Part shown: positions 1-7,707 of the stretch, in pieces
Layout of the letters: each line of letters begins with the position of its first letter
Position numbering within the stretch: the first letter of the stretch is position 1
Assembly: GCF_003121985.1 (NCBI RefSeq)
Contig: NZ_QEWP01000017.1
Span: forward strand, 28,302-92,301
Reading direction: 5' to 3'
DNA: 64,000 bases
DNA from: Marinilabilia rubra
GTDB taxonomy: Bacteria; Bacteroidota; Bacteroidia; Bacteroidales; Marinilabiliaceae
Made by a program: the position numbers and the translations under genes
The notes under the pieces: model-generated
The model's input: the letters and a program-made list of their open reading frames with translations, nothing else
Databases searched by the model: none
What the model was told of the DNA's origin: nothing

Positions 1-184
1 CTTATTAAAACGGTGCAACACACTCACACAAGATACTAACTTCAAACACCTTACACAACTATAATCTATTAACATCCTTATTCCGTATAGTACTTAATGA
101 GTACGAATCGGTAGTTCACAGTTGCTAGATCAATTTTTTGTTGACTGTAGGTAAATTACTGACACTTGTCCCTTTCTTTACTTA

Positions 185-560
185 GGGCACAATACAAACC
201 CGAAATAATTGGCACAATCCAAAACGAAATTTATGCATCAGCGGGTCAATATGCACCGGGAAAAACGATTCCCTATAAATTGCAGGATTATCATAGCCAT
301 CAACAAAACATTGCAGGCTTGTTGCACGATTACTGTGCGTTCATTATTAATTACTTGCAACTATTTCTTAACACTACTATTATATGCTTTGTTGCAGGCT
401 TGTTGATGGCACGACCAATATTTTGTTGGTGGCTTGTTGAAGGCTCGTTGGTGGCAATTGCCCATTTCTTTTTACTAATGGCACAATTCAAACCGAAATA
501 ATTGGCACATTTTGAAAAGAAATAACCAAAATAGGGGTCAATAAGCTACGGAGCAAAATA
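185..560. repeat. Left copies of a module resembling IS21 ends
   Basis: This stretch contains no convincing gene. It holds two partial copies (starting near 185 and 479) of a module that begins with GGCACA...ACCGAAAT...TTGGCACA, the same pattern as the terminal repeats of the IS21 element at 1004-3595. The first copy continues into a segment with GGGTCAATATG and CGATTCCCTATA, then a GTTGCAGGCTTGTTG segment. The same segments recur at 3655-3945 on the other side of the element. Positions 1-184 show nothing I recognise. The modules may be old element ends or a repeat family that IS21 entered. Confidence 0.5.
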
Positions 561-575
561 CCTGATAATTACAGA

Positions 576-866
576 TCATTGACTGTTGCTGGTAAATAAT
601 TCTCTTGCTTTCTTTACATCTATAATAATTTTTCGTTCATTTTATATTACCGCATCCTTTAAAATACCGTTTTTATATTTCTGAGCGGTAGCATGGGATA
701 CGTTAAACATGTCTCTGATACCACGCAAACCATATGCATATTCCATTACTTTTTAACTCCTCTCTTCCTTATGCTTAAGCTCACTTTGTTCGATTTCTTG
801 TCTTATTAACGTCTTCATTTGACCGACTGTAAGCATAACGATAGGTGTATTATCTGTAATTTCCAT
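576..866 (-). pseudogene. DUF3853-like small HTH gene, broken by two stops
   Basis: One frame reads through 97 codons from the ATG at 866 to a TGA at 576, interrupted by two TAA codons at about codons 38 and 78. The peptide around the stops resembles the DUF3853 family of Bacteroidota mobile elements, with a start like MEITDNTPIVMLTVGQMK, then YGLRGIRDMFNVSHATAQKY and a final basic RKIIIDVKKA segment. This family is usually found in the regulatory part of integrated elements, near excisionase and primase genes. Both stops are in frame with no frameshift, so decay is recent or the stops are suppressed; decay is more likely. The family call is from memory of the motif pattern. Confidence 0.55.
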
Positions 867-1003
867 CTTGATATTTTTAATAATAATCCAAAATTGATTA
901 ACAAGTTGGCTCATTTTCAATCAGCTATTCATTGACTTAGAATTAGCAACCATCAATCATGAATAAAGATCAAAAACCGGAATGTGGTTATAACGGTTCA
1001 AAA

Positions 1004-1151
1004 TGTGCCACCGATTTCGGAGTTATTGTGCCAGTGATTTCGGTTTAAAATGTGCCACTTTATTGGGCTGCATGGCTAAAGGATTTCGGTTCGACTTGTG
1101 CCAACTATTCCGGTTCGACTTGTGCCATTTTTTTCGGTTTGATTTGTGCCA
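1004..1151 (+). repeat. IS21 left-end transposase-binding repeats
   Basis: TGTGCCA occurs at 1004, 1027, 1051, 1097, 1121 and 1145. The spacing is 23-24 bp except for one double gap, where one unit seems lost near 1074. Each is followed by a CGGTT-type motif. The right end has matching inverted copies (TGGCACA at 3546 and 3569). IS21 transposases are known to bind multiple terminal repeats, so these are the likely IstA sites. The istA start codon lies about 45 bp inside. Confidence 0.7.
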
Positions 1152-1197
1152 GTTTGAGAGATCAGGTTAAAACCGCTATATCGCAAATAAAAGCGCT

Positions 1198-2745
1198 ATG
1201 GCCAATACACTTGATCTTATGGATTTAAAACAGATTTTGACACTGCATTTGGACGGATTGAGCAGTCGTAAGATAGGCGATATGCTTGGTATCCATCGAA
1301 ACACGATTAATCGTTATGTGCAGCTATTTAATGCCAGCAAATACACAAAAGAAGAACTCCTGGCCAAAGATAATGAAGAGCTACTTAAACTTTTCCCGTC
1401 GCATACTACCATTAAAAATCCGCGCTATGATGAATTGATGCGCTACTTTGAAAAAATGAATCAGCAACTTGATCACCCGGGATTTACGTTTCTGTTTCAC
1501 TATAACGAGTATCGCCTGCAGTCACAAGAGCCCTACAGCTACACTCAATTCATGGAGCACTACCACCGTAAGTTCCCAAAAGAGAAAGGCTCCATGAAAC
1601 TCGAGCATAAGGCTGGACATGAGGTTTATATCGATTTTACGGGCAAGAAACTTCAAATTATTAATCGGGAAACTGGAGAAATCATCCCGGTTGAGGTTTT
1701 TGTAGCCATACTACCCAAGAGTCAATACACTTATGCTGAGGCTTGCCTGAGCCAAAAACGGGAAGATTTAATAAGCTGCTTGGCCAATGCACTGTCTTAC
1801 TATGGAGGCGCGCCTAAGGCCATCGTTTCAGATAATTTGAAATCGGCCCTAACAAGGGCCAGCAAATACGAGCCGGAGATCAATCGCTCATTTAAGGACT
1901 TTGCGCGTCATTACAACTGTGTGACTAACCCAACCCGTGGCTACTCGCCCCAAGACAAGGCGCTGGTTGAAAATGCCGTAAACCTTGTTTATCAGCGTAT
2001 ATTTTATCCCTTGCGTCAAATGAGCTTCTTTTCACTGGAAGAACTGAATCGGGAAATAAGAAGGCTTCTGGGCCCATATAATAATCTTTTGCTTCAACAC
2101 CGTCAAGCCAGTCGTAGAGAACTGTTCCAGTCTATCGAAAGGGAGTATCTTAAACCATTGCCAGAAACAGCGTATGAGCTAAAAGACTACCGCAGGGCCA
2201 AAGTGCAAAAGACCGGCTATGTTTATTTTTCACCGGATAAAAACTATTATAGCGTTCCTTATCGGTACATTGGTAAACGTACCCAGATACAATACACCAA
2301 ATCAACTGTAGAAGTGTGCTACAATCATGAGCGTATAGCTAGTCATAAACGCAATCCGGCTCCGGGGGTGTACACCACCAACGAGAACCATCTTAGCAGT
2401 ACTCATAAAGCTTATCAACAATGGAGTCCAGACTACTTTAAAAAGAAGGCTTCCAGGCATGGAGTGTATGTATTGAGCCTTATTGAAGATCTCTTAAAAG
2501 AAAGTGATTATCCTGAGATGGCCTATAAAAGAGCAATGGGTATCATCCAGCTACATCGTGACTACAGTTCAGAGCGACTAAATAATGCCTGTAAGATAGC
2601 TCTTGACGTGGAAACATACTCATACAAACGGATTAAAAACATCCTTAAGAATAATCAGGATAAAGACTTTGAACCGCTTGAAGATGCCACTCAGACACAT
2701 ATCCCTTATCACAGCAATATCCGGGGCGCTTCAGCCTACAAATAG
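1198..2745 (+). CDS. istA: IS21-family transposase IstA
   Basis: This 515-aa DDE transposase catalyses strand transfer of the IS21 element. A helix-turn-helix lies at residues 17-45 (SSRKIGDMLGIHRNTINRY), followed by an RNase H-fold integrase core. Candidate catalytic residues are D146 (VYIDFTG), D212 (VSDNLKSA) and E258 (LVENAVN). The length is normal for IstA. The ATG at 1198 sits just inside the left terminal repeats. The partner ATPase gene istB follows after 28 bp. No truncation or frameshift is visible. Confidence 0.95.
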   Translation: MANTLDLMDLKQILTLHLDGLSSRKIGDMLGIHRNTINRYVQLFNASKYTKEELLAKDNEELLKLFPSHTTIKNPRYDELMRYFEKMNQQLDHPGFTFLFHYNEYRLQSQEPYSYTQFMEHYHRKFPKEKGSMKLEHKAGHEVYIDFTGKKLQIINRETGEIIPVEVFVAILPKSQYTYAEACLSQKREDLISCLANALSYYGGAPKAIVSDNLKSALTRASKYEPEINRSFKDFARHYNCVTNPTRGYSPQDKALVENAVNLVYQRIFYPLRQMSFFSLEELNREIRRLLGPYNNLLLQHRQASRRELFQSIEREYLKPLPETAYELKDYRRAKVQKTGYVYFSPDKNYYSVPYRYIGKRTQIQYTKSTVEVCYNHERIASHKRNPAPGVYTTNENHLSSTHKAYQQWSPDYFKKKASRHGVYVLSLIEDLLKESDYPEMAYKRAMGIIQLHRDYSSERLNNACKIALDVETYSYKRIKNILKNNQDKDFEPLEDATQTHIPYHSNIRGASAYK

Positions 2746-2773
2746 AAATACAAACAAGTAAAAATCAAATGTC

Positions 2774-3511
2774 ATGAATAACAACCAAACAATCGAAAAA
2801 CTCAGAAAAATGCGCATTAATGCGATGGCCGAGTTACACCTACAGCAGGTGAAAAACAATCAACTGACGGATGTAACACCTGATGATTATCTGGCTTTAC
2901 TTACCGATCATGAATGGGAAGAGAGGCAAAACAAAAAGATACAACGATTGCTTAAACAGGCCGGATTCCGTCAAAAAGCCACCATTGCAGACGTAGACTA
3001 TCAGGCTGGCCGACAACTGGACAAGAATATGTTCCAAAGGCTCTCTTCGCTTGACTTTATCGCTAGAAGCGAAAACCTCATTTTTACAGGCCCCTCGGGT
3101 GTTGGGAAGAGCTATTTGGCACAAGCCTTAGGAAATCAGGCATGCATGATGGAATATAAAGTGGTTTATGCCATTACCTCCCGCTTGTTTAAACGTTTTA
3201 AACTCTCAAAAGTGGATGGTACATACATGAGAGAACTCAACAAACTCTCAAAAGCAGATGTGTTGATTTTGGATGACTTCGGTCTGCAATCCCTTGATAA
3301 ACATGATCGTGAAACATTAATGGATATAATAGATGACCGCTATAACCAAAAAACAACAATCGTGTCATCGCAAATACCAGTATCAACTTGGTACGACATT
3401 ATAGGGGAAGGAACAATTGCTGATGCAATACTCGACCGACTGGTGAACTCATCCCATCGAATCGATCTAAACGGGCCTTCTTTAAGAAGAGATATTTTGA
3501 AAGCAGAATAA
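2774..3511 (+). CDS. istB: IS21-family transposition helper ATPase IstB
   Basis: This 245-aa AAA+ ATPase is related to DnaC and works with IstA in target capture and transposition. Walker A is GPSGVGKS at residues 106-113 and Walker B is VLILDDFG at 163-170. An N-terminal helical region of about 90 residues precedes the ATPase domain, as usual for IstB. It lies 28 bp downstream of istA in the same orientation and ends about 30 bp before the right terminal repeats. Confidence 0.95.
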   Translation: MNNNQTIEKLRKMRINAMAELHLQQVKNNQLTDVTPDDYLALLTDHEWEERQNKKIQRLLKQAGFRQKATIADVDYQAGRQLDKNMFQRLSSLDFIARSENLIFTGPSGVGKSYLAQALGNQACMMEYKVVYAITSRLFKRFKLSKVDGTYMRELNKLSKADVLILDDFGLQSLDKHDRETLMDIIDDRYNQKTTIVSSQIPVSTWYDIIGEGTIADAILDRLVNSSHRIDLNGPSLRRDILKAE

Positions 3512-3602
3512 CATTTTTTTTGTACTATTGCATCATCTCTCAGACTGGCACATTTTGACCGAAATGCCTGGCACAGTCAGACCGAAATAGCCAGAATGAT
3601 TA

Positions 3603-3648
3603 AAAAAGCGCAGAAAAACGTTTTTCTGCGTTTCATCTGCGCTTTTTT
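3603..3648. terminator. Bidirectional hairpin terminator after IS21
   Basis: A perfect 22-bp palindrome (3609-3630, core AGAAAAACGTTTTTCT) lies inside a longer possible stem pairing AAAAAAGCGCAGA with TCTGCGCTTTTTT. T-runs flank both sides, so it could stop transcription from either direction. It is just outside the right end of the IS21 element, so it may belong to the target site. Confidence 0.5.
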
Positions 3649-3654
3649 AAGCCA

Positions 3655-3945
3655 TCAACATTTAGTTGCTCGTTCGTTGCAGGCTTGTTGCACGATTACT
3701 GCGCGTTCATTATTAATTGACTGCAATTATTTTTCTATACTACTTTTTAAAGCTTTGTTTTAAGCTTGTTGATGGAACTATCAACATTTTGTTGGTGGGG
3801 TGTTGCAGGCTTGTTGGTGGCAATACCCCTTTTCTTTGCTTATAGCATAATTAAACCGAGATAATTGGCACATTTTGAACCGAAATATCTGCATCAAGGG
3901 TCAATATGCTCTGGGAAAAAAGCGATTCCCTATACTTTCAGTATT
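3655..3945. repeat. Right copy of the IS21-end-like module
   Basis: This repeats the left-flank segments: GTTGCAGGCTTGTTGCACG, then TTTTGTTGGTGG, then ACCGAGATAATTGGCACA with ACCGAAAT, then GGGTCAATATG and GCGATTCCCTATA. It ends just before the stop codon of the NTPase gene. Together with the copies near 185 and 479, it makes a module of about 300 bp present two to three times around the IS21 element. Confidence 0.5.
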
Positions 3946-3952
3946 GTGCCTG

Positions 3953-6900
3953 TCACTTGTAGCGCACATTAATCTTTATTTTGTCTTTGTATCTAGTCGT
4001 GTTAATAGATTTAAAATAACCTATTTCCACCAATTTATTAGCAATCGATAAGTGCAAATTATCTTTCGGCCATTTTGGGTGATGCTGCAATTTTGTAGCT
4101 TTCTTATAAACACTTCCCAAGTTAATTAATATGGTATCGATTTCCTCAAAATCAAAATCAAAGAAAAATTTATCCAACAACTTAAGAATTAGCTCGTGTT
4201 TTTCACAATGCAACATCACCTGAATTACCTTTTCTTTTTCTATTAATTTCTCTTTTGAAAGGTAGATATTATTTCCAATCAAGTCAGCTAATCTTTCATT
4301 GTTAATGTTTTCCAAATGTATAAGTGGAATCACCTGTTTCCTTTGGGCTGAAGATATTCTTTTTGTTTTTAACAGCCCCAGATGTAATTCTAAAGAAAAT
4401 TCAAAATCTTCATAATCATCAATAAAAGTATCAATATTTTCCTCAGCGAATGTTATTAGGACATCATCCAACTCTCGTCCAATGAGCTGATTATAATGAT
4501 GCTTATTAAACTTTATCATTTTAAGTCTTATCAAAATCAAAATTTTCTCGACAGATAAATTACTAAGATTGATTAAATTATAAATAAACGGAAATGTGGT
4601 AAGTAGATTTTCATAAATGCTCAGAGAAAAGTTATTACTCTCAATTACTGCTATTTGGAACAAGGTAATTAGATCATTATCTAAATCTGGGAAGTTTTTT
4701 ATTGATAATTTGTTATTCAACAACTCTTTACAAACATCACTAATACCAAGCCAATTGATTAATGTTTCATCTAGGTTTTCTTCTTGATATTTAAAATATT
4801 GAACCGGGTTATTCCAATTTGGCTTAACACAATTTACATCGAACAATAAGCTCCACTTCGCCTCCCTTCCAAATTCTTTTAACAGGCAAATTTGTGATGA
4901 AACTTTTTCAAGGACATTAAACAGAAGTGTTTTGCTTTTCTCATCCTCGTCTTCCTCTTCATCCAATATTTCAATAAAGATGTCAATAGCATCTTCGGTT
5001 TCTGATTGTTTTGATTCAAGACCTAGATAAATGTTTTCAATATAAGCAGGAAATTCAGAAAATACATAATGGATTAAAACATCTTCCTTACTCTCTAAGA
5101 CGCAGGTGAAATTTTGGTTATTAAACTTTTGAACAAATTCTTTGTGAGATAAAGAATACTTATTAAAAAGCATTAATTGCAACATCTCCTGGTTTAATTC
5201 ATAATGCGTATTCTCGTAAATGTAATTAAAGATTTGATTCCCCTTATAGCTCTTATAGTTCTGTTTTTTAAACTTCAAGCTTAAGGCTTTGATAAGTTTA
5301 ATAACATTTTCGTCGTCAGCATGAGCACTAAAAACATCTAAAAAGTCGGTTTTTTCAGACAAATAGTTTTTTAGTTTATCATTTCCGGATTCAGCATTTA
5401 ATTTTTTCAAGTTATCCTCCGATAGAAAAAGAAAAGATTTAATAAGGTTATCTTTCTTTTCATTGTCGTAATTATGTTCTTCAATATTATTCCATAGAGA
5501 TGGGTAAAACCTTTCTACAAGTAGTTCTATAAGACGCTGATATGCAATTTTTGTTTTTGCCCTATTAAGATTATCCATCAACGGCGCAATGTATTTCTCA
5601 AAAGCATCTTCAATTTGAAAGAACTGCTCCAGCAAAAGTTTTAACTTTTCATTGTTTTTGTAATCGGCCCCTTTTAACAGATAAGCTATAATATCCCCAT
5701 TTAGAGTAGCCTGATATTCGCATTCACTCTCATCAATTCTTGAAATTACCTCTGCAGGGTTGGTTAACTCATTTGTAAAGTTGTCTTCTTCGTTAGCTTT
5801 GACATTTAGAAGGAATTCAAAATCAGCGAAACTTAATGCACCTTCATAAAAATGAGAGATATATAGCTGAAAGTTTTCTTCGATGTATCCTTTTCGTAAA
5901 AGGAGCGCCAACAATTCCTCATTTTGAGTAATTGCCCTTTCTTTGTCCGGATTAAAGATTAAGTGTTTCCAACAATTATCTTTATATTGCTTTATAAGTT
6001 GGCTTAACTTTCTGCGCTTTAATTTCTCAATCTTATTTTTAATATCTGAAATTTCTAACTTAATTTCCTGTAAGCCTCCATTTGTTTTTCTATCTAATAG
6101 ATTCGATCGTTCCTCATAAGTTTTATTTGGATCTACTTCTGTCTGGATCTTTTTAAAATCAATTACTTGGTCTTCTAGTCGTCCATAATAATTATTGAAG
6201 GAGTCAATTGAAGCATTACGATCAAATAAATTATTGAATTTTTGGGGATTATTAACTAAGGTGGTAATTTCTTCGTCACAAATGCGAATAACGTTTGGAT
6301 AAGTGCGCAGAATCTCCCAAATATATTCTTTTCTAAGATCTTCGCTAGTACTAGCTTTTTCCTCTAATATATTTTGTTTCTGTATCTCTAAGTTTTTAAT
6401 TTCTTCCTTTTTAGCTTTTACTATAAAATCAAGAACTTCCTTTTTCCTTTCGGTAAATACTTGAGAAAGAAAGCCTGCACCAGATTTTTCCGTGCAAAAC
6501 TCCTGTGGAAAAAGATTCTTATAAACAACAAGACTAAACAGGTTGGTTTTATTTCGTTTTAGGTCATGATTTACAATAGTGTTATAAATATGAAACTCAT
6601 TCACAATATTTTTTAACAGCCTTAAATCGTGAATGTACAAACCTATCTCATTGAAATAGCTTTGTTTGATACCATATTTTTTCAAATCTTTCCATAAAAT
6701 ATCTCCGGAATTGGTAACGTTAATTACGGGAACAATAGGAAGGATGAAATCAAAGAATTTTGTTCTAATAAGACTGTCAAAAAAAACATCATCTTTAATA
6801 GCATAAACAAATTTTATAGACTTGTTAATTTGTGGTGAGTTGTTTAACAGGAAGTTAATCTCTCTCAGTCGCGTAAACAAAGTAATGTTTTTAAAGCGAT

Positions 6901-7636
6901 CAAGGTCTTCAATTATTACTATCTCTTTCGAAGTGGCTTCAAAAAAGTAAATTAATTCATCAATGTACTTGTTAAGGGGATTTTTTTCAGATAATTCAAT
7001 TTCAGCGGATTTAAAGGCTATTTTCTTAAATTGCCTTTTCTGTTTTGAGGCAATTAGCTCCATAAAAAAATAGTACAAACCGCCGAAGAAAATTAATAAG
7101 ACCATTAAATTTATTCCAGTTGTAATCCAACTCGTATTATGCCACAAATGCATTACTCCACTAGAACCTAATGTCTCCATATTCTCGTTAAAGAGACTAA
7201 AAATATTGGGAATAAAAGCTAAGGATGTTAACCAAAGTAATATTCCAAATACTATCTTTTTTTGAGATTTAATGGTCTGGTGCAAAATCCGCTTAAACCC
7301 GGAAAATGGAATTTCTTTTTGATGTAATTGATAAAACAGTTGTTGTAGAATGTGCTCTTCTACCTTATTTTCAACTTCATCTGTTTTTAAAGGATCACGA
7401 AACTCACAAAAGTCTGCCAAAGAAACTCTTAAATACTTATTCTTTTCATCGGAATCCTCTTTATTAATGAATGATTCTATTACAGTGCTTTTTCCTGAGC
7501 CATAAGAACCCGTAATTGCTATATTCTTTATCGAAGGATCATTCAGTTGATCTTTAAGCGCCTTGAAATAGACAGGAAAATCCTCTGTTGATAAAGGTGA
7601 AAGAGGATAGTACTTGTGAGTCTTATAGTCTTTCAT
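3953..7636 (-). CDS. YobI/KAP-like membrane P-loop NTPase
   Basis: This 1227-aa protein starts with a P-loop domain resembling the YobI-type ATPase: Walker A GSYGSGKST at residues 43-51 and Walker B EIVIIEDLDRF at 238-248. Two hydrophobic segments (about 128-146 and 172-193) lie between the Walker motifs, which is the KAP-family arrangement and suggests a membrane-anchored NTPase facing the cytoplasm. The remaining roughly 950 residues are Leu/Lys/Glu-rich, probably helical, with an acidic patch near residue 890 and no domain I recognise. It is the last gene of the leftward restriction operon, 71 bp after hsdR. KAP and related NTPases occur in phage-defence loci, so a defence effector role is plausible but inferred. 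It is more AT-rich than hsdR. Confidence 0.75.
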   Translation of the reverse strand: MKDYKTHKYYPLSPLSTEDFPVYFKALKDQLNDPSIKNIAITGSYGSGKSTVIESFINKEDSDEKNKYLRVSLADFCEFRDPLKTDEVENKVEEHILQQLFYQLHQKEIPFSGFKRILHQTIKSQKKIVFGILLWLTSLAFIPNIFSLFNENMETLGSSGVMHLWHNTSWITTGINLMVLLIFFGGLYYFFMELIASKQKRQFKKIAFKSAEIELSEKNPLNKYIDELIYFFEATSKEIVIIEDLDRFKNITLFTRLREINFLLNNSPQINKSIKFVYAIKDDVFFDSLIRTKFFDFILPIVPVINVTNSGDILWKDLKKYGIKQSYFNEIGLYIHDLRLLKNIVNEFHIYNTIVNHDLKRNKTNLFSLVVYKNLFPQEFCTEKSGAGFLSQVFTERKKEVLDFIVKAKKEEIKNLEIQKQNILEEKASTSEDLRKEYIWEILRTYPNVIRICDEEITTLVNNPQKFNNLFDRNASIDSFNNYYGRLEDQVIDFKKIQTEVDPNKTYEERSNLLDRKTNGGLQEIKLEISDIKNKIEKLKRRKLSQLIKQYKDNCWKHLIFNPDKERAITQNEELLALLLRKGYIEENFQLYISHFYEGALSFADFEFLLNVKANEEDNFTNELTNPAEVISRIDESECEYQATLNGDIIAYLLKGADYKNNEKLKLLLEQFFQIEDAFEKYIAPLMDNLNRAKTKIAYQRLIELLVERFYPSLWNNIEEHNYDNEKKDNLIKSFLFLSEDNLKKLNAESGNDKLKNYLSEKTDFLDVFSAHADDENVIKLIKALSLKFKKQNYKSYKGNQIFNYIYENTHYELNQEMLQLMLFNKYSLSHKEFVQKFNNQNFTCVLESKEDVLIHYVFSEFPAYIENIYLGLESKQSETEDAIDIFIEILDEEEDEDEKSKTLLFNVLEKVSSQICLLKEFGREAKWSLLFDVNCVKPNWNNPVQYFKYQEENLDETLINWLGISDVCKELLNNKLSIKNFPDLDNDLITLFQIAVIESNNFSLSIYENLLTTFPFIYNLINLSNLSVEKILILIRLKMIKFNKHHYNQLIGRELDDVLITFAEENIDTFIDDYEDFEFSLELHLGLLKTKRISSAQRKQVIPLIHLENINNERLADLIGNNIYLSKEKLIEKEKVIQVMLHCEKHELILKLLDKFFFDFDFEEIDTILINLGSVYKKATKLQHHPKWPKDNLHLSIANKLVEIGYFKSINTTRYKDKIKINVRYK

Positions 7637-7707
7637 AGGTTAAGTATTGTTGGTTAAAACAGTATTTGTAATTAAGAGGGATTGGGCAAGTAGTTAATAC
7701 TGCATTT

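Larger units (their letters stand above)
1004..3595 (+). mobile_element. IS21-family insertion sequence, apparently complete
   Basis: The element contains istA and istB in the usual order, bounded by arrays of TGTGCCA...ATTTCGG repeats in inverted orientation. The left array runs from 1004 and the right array ends near 3595. Both genes are full length with intact catalytic motifs, so it could be active. The exact outer boundary is uncertain because the outermost repeats match imperfectly and I could not identify a clear target duplication. It lies between two copies of the module described at 185-560 and 3655-3945. Confidence 0.8.

Noticed and set aside
166..501. 111-aa open frame on the plus strand at the left edge
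   Set aside because: It begins with TTG, crosses the repeated module boundaries, and the same DNA at 3655-3945 is not open in that frame; no domain is recognisable.
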